A DNA stretch of 64,000 nucleotides. Origin: Actinomycetospora succinea (GTDB lineage Bacteria > Actinomycetota > Actinomycetes > Mycobacteriales > Pseudonocardiaceae). Positions 18,067 to 26,409 of this stretch are shown here, in pieces. The stretch lies in assembly GCF_004363095.1 (NCBI RefSeq), contig NZ_SNYO01000004.1:643356-707355 (forward strand). The letters run 5' to 3'. The notes under the pieces were generated by a model. It was not told the DNA's origin. It was given only the letters and a program-made list of their open reading frames with translations, and searched no databases. How positions within the stretch are numbered: position 1 is the stretch's first letter; each line of letters starts with the position of its first letter. Both the position numbers and the translations under genes were made by a program.

Positions 18067-18923
18067 GGGTCGCACGGGAGGTCCTTCCGCAGGCTGTGGT
18101 CGACGAGGTTGTGGTCGATGAAGTCGTGGAGGGCGGCGCGCATGTCCGCCGGGGTCGAGGCGCCGGTCATCACGCCGACCCCGAGGCCGTCGACGAGCGC
18201 GGTGAGCTGGCGGGCCCGCAGGGTCTGGTCGCCGGACCGGAACACCCCGGTCTCGGCGCCGGCCTCCAGGGTCATGAGCACGGTGCGGAACCAGCGGTCC
18301 TGGCCGCGGGCGTAGAGGTCGCGACGGCCCGGGTCGACGACGGCCTCGCTCCACACCTGCATCCAGATCGACCACTCGGGCTCGAGCACCGGGCCTTCGG
18401 GCATCTGCAGCTCGAGCAGGCGCAGGAGCCGTTCGCGAGGGTCGCTGATGGCCGCCAGCGTCGTCGCCTGGCGGTCGTGGGCCAGCTCGACGTTGTGACG
18501 CAGGGCCTGGTCGAGCAGGGCGTCCCTGTCGTCGAAGTGGTAGTGCACGGCGGCGCTGCTCGTCCCGGCGGCCTCCGCCACATCGGCGATCCGCACGCGG
18601 TGGTACCCGCGGGTCGCGATCAACGTCCAGGCGGCGTCGAGGATGCGCTTGCGGGCGTCGTCGGGCTCGGGGCGCGGGTCCTCGATGAGGTCGGTCGCCG
18701 CGGTGACCGGGGCGTCCCCCTCGCCACGCAGCAGCCACGTCAGCTCGACGTCCGCGAGCTCGGCGACCGCGGCGAGCTCCTCGGCGGTGAAGCGCCGGCG
18801 CCCGGCGAGCGACTTCGACAGCTTGGTCTCGTCGATCCCGATCGCGGCCGCGACCTCGCGACGGGTCCGGCCCGCCGCGTCGACCGCGCGGCGCACCCGC
18901 TCACGCACCTCGTGCTCGGCCAC
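18063..18923 (-). CDS. XRE-TetR fusion regulator of the carnitine operon
   Basis: Regulator of 286 residues with two DNA-binding domains. Residues 5-65 form a Cro/C1-type helix-turn-helix (RREVAAAIGIDETKLSKSLAGRR). Residues about 90-140 form a TetR helix-turn-helix (RIADVAEAAGTSSAAVHYHFDDRDALLD, split over the recognition helix), followed by a TetR ligand-binding domain. Ordinary TetR proteins are about 200 residues, so the extra N-terminal domain explains the length. It starts with GTG and heads a three-gene unit joined by 4-base overlaps. A perfect 20-bp palindrome 40 bases upstream is the obvious autoregulatory operator. Confidence 0.85.
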   Translation of the reverse strand: MAEHEVRERVRRAVDAAGRTRREVAAAIGIDETKLSKSLAGRRRFTAEELAAVAELADVELTWLLRGEGDAPVTAATDLIEDPRPEPDDARKRILDAAWTLIATRGYHRVRIADVAEAAGTSSAAVHYHFDDRDALLDQALRHNVELAHDRQATTLAAISDPRERLLRLLELQMPEGPVLEPEWSIWMQVWSEAVVDPGRRDLYARGQDRWFRTVLMTLEAGAETGVFRSGDQTLRARQLTALVDGLGVGVMTGASTPADMRAALHDFIDHNLVDHSLRKDLPCDP

Positions 18924-18962
18924 GGCGACGACCGTAGACGCGGTCCTGCCCGAATCGCAAGG

Positions 18963-18982
18963 CTGACTGTCGTGACAGTCAG
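18963..18982. promoter_or_regulatory. perfect 20-bp palindrome, TetR-type operator
   Basis: CTGACTGTC-GT-GACAGTCAG is a perfect 9+2+9 inverted repeat, 40 bases upstream of the XRE-TetR start. TetR proteins bind palindromes of this size. The nearest gene on the other side ends here rather than starts, so the site serves the carnitine operon. Confidence 0.75.
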
Positions 18983-19007
18983 GAAGCGGCCGATCTTGCG
19001 ATGAGGG

Positions 19008-19508
19008 TCAGGCTGTCGCCATGGCGCCGGCCCAGCACAGCCGCACGGCCGTTCCCGTCTCGGAGCTCTCGATGCTGCTGCGGTGCGCGAGCTCGCGCAT
19101 CAGCTGGACGCCCCGGCCCCGGTAACCGGGTTCGGTGGGCTCGACCCACACCCCGTTGTCGGTGACGAGCACGGCGAAACCGTCCCCGCAGGCCCGGGGT
19201 CCCGCCACGAGTTCGACGTGGCAGTCCCAGTCGGGGCACGCGTGCTCGACGGCGTTGGTGACGGCCTCGTCGACGATGAGGACGACCGACTCCGCCAGCT
19301 CCTCGTCCAGTCCGGACGCCTCGACCCAGGTCCGCATCCGCCCGCGCAGCCGTCGCACCGCCAGGGGGCCCGCCGGCAGGCGCTCGTGGAGCCACCCGGG
19401 GTCGCCCGGCTCGCCCGCCGGCCAGCAGACACAGGCCAGGCGCTCGGCCTGGTCGGCGGCGCGGCGGTCGACGCGGTCGTCGCCGTGCGGGCAGCTGGAC
19501 GGGGTCAT
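19008..19508 (-). CDS. RsbW-like ATP-binding anti-sigma/regulatory kinase
   Basis: GHKL/HATPase_c protein of 166 residues. The N box is DEAVTNAVEHA (near residue 80), the G1 box is VTDNGVW (near residue 114), and the GRGVQLMRELAH lid follows. In actinobacteria such single-domain ATPases bind and inhibit sigma factors or phosphorylate anti-anti-sigma STAS proteins. No partner is adjacent, but STAS-type genes occur at 55262 and 60567 and a sigma factor at 62628 in this window. Confidence 0.83.
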   Translation of the reverse strand: MTPSSCPHGDDRVDRRAADQAERLACVCWPAGEPGDPGWLHERLPAGPLAVRRLRGRMRTWVEASGLDEELAESVVLIVDEAVTNAVEHACPDWDCHVELVAGPRACGDGFAVLVTDNGVWVEPTEPGYRGRGVQLMRELAHRSSIESSETGTAVRLCWAGAMATA

Positions 19509-19556
19509 GGTGTCGGCTACCCGAATCGTGCCCGGTTGATCGACGCCGCGGAGGTC

Positions 19557-20033
19557 TCAGGCCTCCGCGCGGCGGGCCATCGCCCGGGTGAGGCGGTCCA
19601 GCAGATCCCGGGCGACGTCCCGCTCCGAGGCCGAGAGCGACCGGCTGACCTCGTCGATCTCCTCGATCGCGGGCAGCCAGGCCGCCAGTGTCGCCGCGCG
19701 TCCGGCCGGGGTGTCCGTGATCCGGACGCGGCGGCGGTCGAGGGTGTCGCGGACCCGCGCGACGTGTCCGGCCTTCTCCAGCCGGTCGACCAGCACGGAC
19801 GTCGCGGGTGACGACACCCCCAGCCGCCGGGCGAGCTCCGCGACGCCCATCGGTCCGTGCTCGCTGAGCTGCATGATCGCGGTCATGTCGCTGACGTTCA
19901 TCGCCAGGCGACGGGCCGTGCGGACCGTCAGGTCCTGCGAGGCGCTGATGAGGCGACGGACCGCCAGCGTCGTGTCGTCCAGCGCCGCCAGGGCCGGCTC
20001 CTCGCGGATCGCGTCGTCGCTCACGCCGTGCAT
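19557..20033 (-). CDS. MarR family transcriptional regulator
   Basis: Winged-helix repressor of 158 residues. The recognition region MGVAELARRLGVSSPATSVLVDRLEKAGHV and the wing VRDTLDRRRVRITDT are clear. It is divergent from a flavin monooxygenase at 20085. An AT-rich inverted repeat lies midway between the two starts, the usual arrangement in which MarR represses both itself and an oxidoreductase until a phenolic ligand binds. Confidence 0.88.
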   Translation of the reverse strand: MHGVSDDAIREEPALAALDDTTLAVRRLISASQDLTVRTARRLAMNVSDMTAIMQLSEHGPMGVAELARRLGVSSPATSVLVDRLEKAGHVARVRDTLDRRRVRITDTPAGRAATLAAWLPAIEEIDEVSRSLSASERDVARDLLDRLTRAMARRAEA

Positions 20034-20050
20034 CCCATCATCCCGAAGTC

Positions 20051-20064
20051 GTTAACTTGTTTAC
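20051..20064. promoter_or_regulatory. MarR operator candidate
   Basis: GTTAAC-TT-GTTTAC is an inverted repeat with one mismatch between half-sites. It is conspicuously AT-rich in a GC-rich setting and lies about 18 bases from the MarR start and 20 bases from the monooxygenase start. Confidence 0.6.
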
Positions 20065-20084
20065 CGACCGGGGTAGCCGCCCGT

Positions 20085-21290
20085 GTGGGCACACCGAGCA
20101 TCCTGGTCTCCGGCGCGAGCATCGCCGGCCCCGCCGCGGCGTGGTGGCTGGCCGCCGCCGGCTGGGACGTCACCGTCGTCGAACGCTTCGCCGGCCTGCG
20201 CGACGAGGGGCAGAACGTCGACGTTCGCGGCACCGGCCGCGAGGTGCTGCGCCGGGCGGGACTCGAGGACGCCGCCCGCGCCCACCACACCAGCGAGACC
20301 GGGCTCGCCTTCGTCGACGCCGACGGCCGCGCCTTCGCGTCGTTCCCCGCGGGCGCTGACGACGCCGACAGCAGCCCGACCGCCGAGCTGGAGATCCTGC
20401 GCGGTCAGCTCGCCCGCCTGCTGTACGACCGGTCCGCCGGCGCGGCCGGGTACGTCTTCGGCGACGAGATCACCGCGCTGCACGACGACGGTCGTGGCGT
20501 CGAGGTCGAGTTCGCGCGCGGTCCCGCCCGCCGGTTCGACGCCGTGGTGATCGCCGAGGGCTCCCGGTCACGCACCCGCGACCTCGTCTTCCCCGACGCG
20601 CGCGTCGACGAGCTCGGGCTCCTCGCGGCCTACCTGACGATCCCGCGCACCGCGGACGACGACCGGCAGTGGCGCATCTTCTTCGGTGGCCGTGGACGCC
20701 TGGTCCACCTGCGTCCCGACAACGTCGGCACCACCCGCGCCATGCTGAGCCTCTCCAGCGACGTGCGCGGGCTCGACCGCCTCGACCGTGAGGGCGTCGT
20801 GGCCGTGCTGCGCGCGACCTACGGCGACCTCGGGTGGGAGACGCCGCGCGTGCTGGCCGGGCTCGACGACGACTCGCTGCACGTCGACCAGATCGCCCAG
20901 GTCCGCCTCCCCACCTGGCACCGCGGCCGGGTCGCGCTGCTCGGCGACGCCGCCTGGTGCGCCGGCCCGTTCGGCACCGGCACCACCAGCGCGCTCGCCG
21001 GGGCGTACGTGCTGGCCGGCGAGCTGGGTGCGACCCCGGACGACGTGCCCGCGGCGTTCGCCCGCTACGAGGGCATCCTGCGACCCCAGGTGGACCGTGC
21101 GCAGGACTTCGTCCCGCGCCACGGGCACCCGCGCGTCGAGTGGCGTCGCCGGCTCCTGCGCGCCGGGCTCCGCGTCGCCGGGGGTCCGCTCGGGAGCGCC
21201 CTCGCCCGGGTCGGCCTGTTCGACCCGTCGCTGCCCGTCGACGTCGTCACGCTGCCCGACTATCCGGTGCGGGCCTCCTCGGCCGTCTGA
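20085..21290 (+). CDS. FAD-dependent monooxygenase
   Basis: Flavoprotein of 401 residues from the TetX/UbiH-like group. The dinucleotide motif is ILVSGASIAGPAAAWWLAAAG (one residue split), then EGSRSRTRDLVF near residue 155 and the FAD GD motif ALLGDAAWCAGPFGTGT near residue 285. GTG 20085 is the first start with the conserved beta strand immediately after it. Its divergent pairing with MarR suggests induction by a phenolic or antibiotic-like ligand. The substrate is unknown. Confidence 0.85.
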   Translation: MGTPSILVSGASIAGPAAAWWLAAAGWDVTVVERFAGLRDEGQNVDVRGTGREVLRRAGLEDAARAHHTSETGLAFVDADGRAFASFPAGADDADSSPTAELEILRGQLARLLYDRSAGAAGYVFGDEITALHDDGRGVEVEFARGPARRFDAVVIAEGSRSRTRDLVFPDARVDELGLLAAYLTIPRTADDDRQWRIFFGGRGRLVHLRPDNVGTTRAMLSLSSDVRGLDRLDREGVVAVLRATYGDLGWETPRVLAGLDDDSLHVDQIAQVRLPTWHRGRVALLGDAAWCAGPFGTGTTSALAGAYVLAGELGATPDDVPAAFARYEGILRPQVDRAQDFVPRHGHPRVEWRRRLLRAGLRVAGGPLGSALARVGLFDPSLPVDVVTLPDYPVRASSAV

Positions 21291-21312
21291 CCCGGTGATC
21301 CGAGGCCCGGGG

Positions 21313-22752
21313 TCACCCCGGAGAGCGGTCGCGGGTCCGGCGGGCGAGCACGACACCGACGATCACGACGGCGACCGCGATGATCGCGGTCATGGCCAGG
21401 TCGAACCGCGACCCCTCCCGGGTGCCCATGTAGACCAGCACCGCGGGGATCGCGACGATCACCGCCCAGGTCAGTACCGGGTAGGCCCACATCCGGACCG
21501 GCATCTCGGAGCCCTCGCGCTCGAGTATCCGGCGCATCCGCAGCTGGGACACCGCGATCACGAGGTAGACCAGCAGCGCGACGGCGCCGGACGTCGCGAG
21601 GAGGGTGGAGAACACCTGCTCGGGGAAGGCGTAGTTCGCGATCACCGCGAGGAAGCCGATGAGCGTCGAGCCGAGCACCGCGAACCGCGGCACACCCTGC
21701 CCGGTCGTGCGGTTGACCACGGCGGGCGCCTGCCCGCGCCGGCCGAGCGAGTACAGCATCCGCGAGGCCGTGTAGAGCGCCGAGTTCAGGCAGCTCGCCA
21801 CGGCGACGAGCACGACGACGTCGACGATCGCCTTCGCCCCCGGGACGCCGAGGACCTCGAGCGCGGCCTGGTACGACCCGGACTCGGGCAGGCGAGGGTC
21901 CTGCCAGGGCACGATCGCCACGACCAGCAGGATCGACGCCAGGTAGAACACCGCGATCCGCCAGATCACCGACCGGGTGGCCCGTCCGATGCCGCGGGCC
22001 GGGTCGCTGGACTCGGCGGCGGCGATCGTGACGATCTCCGTGCCCATGAAGCTGAACATCGTGATCAGGACCGCCGCGACGACGGCGCCGAACCCGTTCG
22101 GCACGAAACCGCCGTTCGACACCAGGCGTGACAGGCCGCTGACGTCGCCCGCGGCCCCGGGCAGCAGCCCGAGCACGGCCAGCGCGCCGAACACGATGAA
22201 CGCGATGATCGCGATCACCTTGAGGAGCGCGAACCAGAACTCGAACTCGCCGTAGTTCGACACCGCGAACAGGTTGGTCACGGTGAGGACGACGGTGACG
22301 GCGAGGGCCCAGCCCCACTGCGGGACGCCGGGCAGCCACGAGTTGAGGATGACGGCGGCGGCCGTGGCCTCGACGGGGATCACGAGGACCCAGAACCACC
22401 AGTACAGCCAGCCGACGGTGAAGCCCGCCCAGGGCCCGATGGCGCGGTCGGCGTAGGTGGAGAACGAGCCGGGGTCCGGCCGGGCGGCGGCCATCTCGCC
22501 CAGCATCCGCATGACCAGCACGACGAGCGTGCCCGCGAACAGGTAGGAGATCAGCACCGCCGGGCCCGCGGTGGCGATGGCCTCGCCGGAGCCGATGAAC
22601 AGACCGGCGCCGATCACGCCGGCGATGCTGATCATCGTGACGTGCCGCTGCCGCAGGCCGGCGCGCAGCTCGCCGTCGTCCCGCGCGTCGGTGCGGACGG
22701 CCGTGCCGCCGCTCTCGTGGCTCTCGTCGGCGCTGTCGGGTGATCCGGCCAT
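21313..22752 (-). CDS. APC-family amino acid permease (GabP/AnsP-like)
   Basis: Permease of 479 residues with twelve hydrophobic segments. The signature first helix is MISIAGVIGAGLFIGSG near residue 40, followed by the conserved PGSFSTYADRAIGPWAGF loop. These identify the amino acid transporter family that includes GABA, asparagine and aromatic amino acid permeases. ATG 22752 is preferred because GGAGG lies 7 bases upstream; a GTG one codon earlier is the alternative. No catabolic partner adjoins it, so the substrate is open. Confidence 0.87.
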   Translation of the reverse strand: MAGSPDSADESHESGGTAVRTDARDDGELRAGLRQRHVTMISIAGVIGAGLFIGSGEAIATAGPAVLISYLFAGTLVVLVMRMLGEMAAARPDPGSFSTYADRAIGPWAGFTVGWLYWWFWVLVIPVEATAAAVILNSWLPGVPQWGWALAVTVVLTVTNLFAVSNYGEFEFWFALLKVIAIIAFIVFGALAVLGLLPGAAGDVSGLSRLVSNGGFVPNGFGAVVAAVLITMFSFMGTEIVTIAAAESSDPARGIGRATRSVIWRIAVFYLASILLVVAIVPWQDPRLPESGSYQAALEVLGVPGAKAIVDVVVLVAVASCLNSALYTASRMLYSLGRRGQAPAVVNRTTGQGVPRFAVLGSTLIGFLAVIANYAFPEQVFSTLLATSGAVALLVYLVIAVSQLRMRRILEREGSEMPVRMWAYPVLTWAVIVAIPAVLVYMGTREGSRFDLAMTAIIAVAVVIVGVVLARRTRDRSPG

Positions 22753-22902
22753 CACGACCCCTCCGTGGCGTGGGCGGTGGACGGGCCCCAGCTGACGCGC
22801 CGGGCGACGGGTGCGTCAACGCCTGGCCGACCTTGCTGTGTCCGTGGTCACCGAGTTACGTTCCGTGGCGGTCGGGGGGCCGACGGGCACGGGGTGGGTT
22901 CG

Positions 22903-24270
22903 ATGTTCATCAAGAATCCCGCGCGACAGCTGGACTCCGGATACCTCGACCGGACGCCGATCTTCCAGTTCGTCATCCTGTCGCTGCTGTTCCCGATGTG
23001 GGGCGCCGCCGCCGGGCTGAACGACATCCTGATCACCCAGTTCAAGCACGTCTTCACGCTGTCCGACGCGGCGACGGCGTTCGTCCAGTCGGCGTTCTAC
23101 GGCGGCTACTTCCTGATCGCCATCCCGGCGTCGCGCATCGTGCGACGGACGTCGTACAAGGTCGGCATCCTGATCGGCCTGTCCGTCTACATCATTGGTT
23201 GCGGGCTGTTCTTCCCGGCCAGCACGCTCGCGACCTACGGGATGTTCCTGTTCTGCATCTTCGCCGTGGCCATCGGGCTGAGCTTCCTGGAGACCAGCGC
23301 GAACACGTACTCGTCGATGCTCGGCCCGCGCCGGACCTCGACGCTGCGGTTGAACATCTCGCAGACCTTCACGCCGATCGGCAACCTCCTGGGCGTGGTC
23401 CTCGGCAAGTACCTGATCTTCACGACCGGGGACTCGATCGAGGCGCAGCTGGACGCGGCGCCGACGCCCGAGGCGAAGCTCGCGCTCGGCCACGACCTGC
23501 TGCAGAACACCCTGCTGCCCTACAAGTACATCCTCGTCGTGCTCGTCGTCCTGCTCGTGCTCTTCCTGGTCACCGAGTTCCCGCGGGGCAAGCCGGCCGG
23601 GGAGGCGTCCGAGCGGCACGCCGGGCTGGCCGAGACGTTGCGGGTGCTCGTGCGCACCGCGCAGTACCGCAAGGGCATCGTCGCCCAGTTCCTCTACGTC
23701 GGCCTCCAGACCGCGGTGTGGTCGTTCACGATCCGCGTGGCCCTCGAGCTCTACCCCGGGATGAACGAGCGCGAGGCGACCAACTACATGATCGCCGGGT
23801 TCTCGTGCTTCCTGGTCGGCAAGTTCGTGGCGAACGGCCTCATCGCGCGGTACTCCGCGGCGCGGGTGCTGGTCGTCTACTGCGGCATCGGGGCGGCGCT
23901 GCTCGCGCTCGCGGCGTTCGGTCCGGCGGCGTCCGCGATCTGGCTGGTCATCGCGTCCAACCTCGTGATGGGCCCGTGCTGGCCGACGATCTTCGGTCAG
24001 ACCCTGGACACCATCCGGGACAAGCGCTACCAGGAGACCGGCGGCGCGATCCTGGTCATGGCCATCGTCGGGGGAGCGGTGGTCCCGGTGGTGCAGGGCG
24101 CGGTGTCGGACGTGGTCGGCTCGCTCCAGATGTCGTTCGTGGTGTCGGCCCTGTGCTTCCTCGGGATCCTTCTCTACTTCCGCAGCAACCTGCGCCACGA
24201 GGTGACCGACGAGCCGGACGAGCCCGACGAGCGGGCGACCGCGGGCACCGGGGAGAGCGCGACCGCCTGA
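22903..24270 (+). CDS. fucP: L-fucose:H+ symporter (FucP family MFS)
   Basis: Sugar symporter of 455 residues with twelve membrane segments. Family features are FVILSLLFPMWGAAAGLNDIL at helix 1, AFYGGYFLIAIPASRIVRRTSYKVGIL, and the ETSANTYSSMLGP motif near residue 130 of the FucP/glucose-galactose transporter group. The start ATG 22903 follows a GGGGTGGG stretch. The next gene, an L-fuconate dehydratase, supports L-fucose or a related deoxysugar as the substrate. The 150 bases upstream separate it from the divergent permease. Confidence 0.88.
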   Translation: MFIKNPARQLDSGYLDRTPIFQFVILSLLFPMWGAAAGLNDILITQFKHVFTLSDAATAFVQSAFYGGYFLIAIPASRIVRRTSYKVGILIGLSVYIIGCGLFFPASTLATYGMFLFCIFAVAIGLSFLETSANTYSSMLGPRRTSTLRLNISQTFTPIGNLLGVVLGKYLIFTTGDSIEAQLDAAPTPEAKLALGHDLLQNTLLPYKYILVVLVVLLVLFLVTEFPRGKPAGEASERHAGLAETLRVLVRTAQYRKGIVAQFLYVGLQTAVWSFTIRVALELYPGMNEREATNYMIAGFSCFLVGKFVANGLIARYSAARVLVVYCGIGAALLALAAFGPAASAIWLVIASNLVMGPCWPTIFGQTLDTIRDKRYQETGGAILVMAIVGGAVVPVVQGAVSDVVGSLQMSFVVSALCFLGILLYFRSNLRHEVTDEPDEPDERATAGTGESATA

Positions 24271-24286
24271 TCCCCGCGGACCGGAT

Positions 24287-24302
24287 CGTCTCCCTCGAGA
24301 CG
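24287..24302 (+). other. short hairpin after fucP
   Basis: CGTCTC-CCTC-GAGACG is a perfect 6-bp stem with a 4-base loop, 17 bases after the fucP stop. It lacks a T tract. It might reduce read-through into the downstream genes or protect the upstream mRNA end. Confidence 0.35.
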
Positions 24303-24305
24303 GTA

Positions 24306-24318
24306 GACATCTGATGTC
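24306..24318. promoter_or_regulatory. GntR-type operator candidate
   Basis: GACATC-T-GATGTC is a perfect 6+1+6 palindrome, 80 bases upstream of the L-fuconate dehydratase start. FadR-type GntR regulators bind short palindromes of this build, and such a regulator is the second gene of the unit. Confidence 0.5.
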
Positions 24319-24398
24319 CGGCCCTGGCACGGTGCTAGATGGCGGGTGATTCACCGCACACCCGCCCGTGTGACCGCCGAGAGGTCAGAGGAGTCGGC

Positions 24399-25694
24399 AT
24401 GGACGGGGCCATCGTCGACGTGGAGACCGTGGATCTCCGCTTCCCCACGTCGCGAGCGCTCGACGGGTCCGACGCCGTGAACGAGGCGCCGGACTACTCG
24501 GCGGCCTACGTCGTGCTGCGCACCGACGGCGGGCTCGAGGGCCACGGCTTCACCTTCACCATCGGGCGGGGCAACGAGCTCGCGGTCGCGGCCGCCGAGG
24601 TGATCGGCCGGCGGGCGCGGGGCTGGCCGGTCGCCGAGCTCGTCGCCGATCCGGGCGGCTTCGCCCGTCACCTCCAGGCCGACAGCCAGCTGCGCTGGCT
24701 CGGGCCGGCGAAGGGGACGATCCAGCTCGGGCTCGCCGCCGTGGTCAACGCCGCCTGGGACCTGATCGGCAAGGCCGTCGGCGCGCCGGTGTGGAAGGTC
24801 CTCGCGGACATGAGCCCGCGGCAGCTGGTCGACCTCGTCGACTGGCGCTACCTGCGGGACACGCTCACCCCCGAGGCCGCCCTCGAGATGCTCGAGAAGC
24901 AGGTCCCGGGGCGCGAGGAGCGCGAGGCCCGGCTGCGGGCCGAGGGCTACCCGGCGTACACCACCAGCGCCGGGTGGCTGGGCTACGACGACGACAAGCT
25001 CGTGCGGCTGTGCCGGGAGGCGGTCGCGACGGGCTGGGACGCGGTCAAGCTGAAGGTCGGCGGGGACCTCGCCGACGACGTGCGCCGCTGCGCGCTCGCC
25101 CGGGAGGTCCTCGGTCCCGGGCGTCGCCTGATGATCGACGCCAACCAGAACCTCGGGGCCGCGGACGCGGTGCGGTGGGCCGAGGCGCTCGCGCCCTCCG
25201 ACATCTGGTGGTTCGAGGAACCCACCAGCCCCGACGACGTCCTCGCCCACGCCGCCATCGCCCGCGCCATCGCCCCGATCCGTGTGGCCACCGGCGAGCA
25301 CGCCCACAACGCCGTGATGTTCAAGCAGTTCCTGGCCGCCGGCGCGATGGGTGTCTGCCAGCTCGACGCGGCCCGCCCCGGGGGCGTCGACGAGGCCGTC
25401 GCGGTCCTGCTCCTCGCCGCGGCGCACGACGTCCCCGTCTGCCCGCACGCCGGCGGGGTCGGCCTGTGCGAGCTCGTCCAGCACCTGTCGATGTTCGACT
25501 ACGTCGCCGTCAGCGGCTCCCGCGAGGACCGGATGATCGAGTACGTCGACCACCTCCACGAGCACTTCGCCGACCCGGTCCGCCTCCGCGGCCCGTCCTA
25601 CCTGCCGCCGACCCGGCCGGGCTACAGCGCGGAGATCCTCGCGGAGTCGCGGGCCGCGTACGCCTTCCCCGGCGGCTCGGTCTGGACGGGGTGA
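24399..25694 (+). CDS. L-fuconate dehydratase (enolase superfamily)
   Basis: Sugar-acid dehydratase of 431 residues that converts L-fuconate to 2-keto-3-deoxy-L-fuconate. Mandelate-racemase subgroup features are present in order: the N-terminal capping domain, the KLKVGGD base motif (near residue 218), metal ligands in MIDANQN, WWFEEPTSPDD and ATGEHAHN, and the catalytic His in CPHAGGVGL. Length and the DWRYLRDTLTPEAALEMLEKQ region match L-fuconate dehydratases. ATG 24399 follows AGAGGAG. It is probably the first gene of the unit running to 30799, 4 bases before the GntR gene. Confidence 0.88.
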   Translation: MDGAIVDVETVDLRFPTSRALDGSDAVNEAPDYSAAYVVLRTDGGLEGHGFTFTIGRGNELAVAAAEVIGRRARGWPVAELVADPGGFARHLQADSQLRWLGPAKGTIQLGLAAVVNAAWDLIGKAVGAPVWKVLADMSPRQLVDLVDWRYLRDTLTPEAALEMLEKQVPGREEREARLRAEGYPAYTTSAGWLGYDDDKLVRLCREAVATGWDAVKLKVGGDLADDVRRCALAREVLGPGRRLMIDANQNLGAADAVRWAEALAPSDIWWFEEPTSPDDVLAHAAIARAIAPIRVATGEHAHNAVMFKQFLAAGAMGVCQLDAARPGGVDEAVAVLLLAAAHDVPVCPHAGGVGLCELVQHLSMFDYVAVSGSREDRMIEYVDHLHEHFADPVRLRGPSYLPPTRPGYSAEILAESRAAYAFPGGSVWTG

Positions 25695-25698
25695 GGGT

Positions 25699-26409
25699 GT
25701 GGCCACCGACGGGACCGCGAGCGTCGTCGACCGGGTGATCGGGATCCTCGTCGCCCGCGTGGAGAACGGGGAGTTCGCGCCGGGGGAGCGCCTCCCGCCG
25801 GAGGCGGACCTGGCGGCGGGACTGGACGTCTCGCGCCTGTCGCTGCGCGAGGCGGTGCGGGCGCTCGCCGGGGCGGGCGTGCTCGAGGTGCGCCGGGGCG
25901 ACGGCACGTTCGTCACCGACCTGCGTCCCGACCGGCTGGTGCGGGCCACCGGCACGTTCCTCGACCTGGTCGACGAGCAGGGCGTCGCGGAGCTGTTCGA
26001 GTGCCGCCGCGTGCTCGAGCCCGGGGCCACCGCCCTGGCCGCGGTCCGCATCGACGCGACCGCTCTGGAGGACCTCCAGGAGCGGCTCGAGCGCATGCAG
26101 GCGCTCACCGAGCCCGAGCGCCTGGTCGCCGAGGACCTCGACTTCCACGCCGCGATCGCGCGGGCCGCCGGCAACGCCACGCTCGCCTCGCTGGCCGGGG
26201 TCGTCGCGGGGCGCACGGCGCGCGTGCGCATCTGGCGGGCGATCGTCGAGCACGACGTCCTGTCGTGGACCCACGACCAGCACCTGGCGATCCTGCGCGC
26301 GCTGCGCAGCCGGGACGCGCTCGCCGCCTGGACCGCGGCCACCACGCACGTCGTCGAGGTCGAGGAGTGGGTCCGTGCCCACCTCGGGACCGCGGGAGGT
26401 GGGCGATGA
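25699..26409 (+). CDS. FadR-subfamily GntR regulator
   Basis: Regulator of 236 residues. The winged helix-turn-helix is at residues 10-75 (ERLPPEADLAAGLDVSRLSLREAVRALAGAGVLEVRRGDGTFV, in pieces), followed by an all-helical FCD ligand domain with the metal-type residues DLDFHAAIARAAGN and HDQHLAIL. It starts with GTG and overlaps the following dehydratase start (ATGA). It probably senses a sugar acid or keto-deoxy acid and represses this operon; the palindrome at 24306 is its likely site. Confidence 0.88.
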   Translation: MATDGTASVVDRVIGILVARVENGEFAPGERLPPEADLAAGLDVSRLSLREAVRALAGAGVLEVRRGDGTFVTDLRPDRLVRATGTFLDLVDEQGVAELFECRRVLEPGATALAAVRIDATALEDLQERLERMQALTEPERLVAEDLDFHAAIARAAGNATLASLAGVVAGRTARVRIWRAIVEHDVLSWTHDQHLAILRALRSRDALAAWTAATTHVVEVEEWVRAHLGTAGGGR

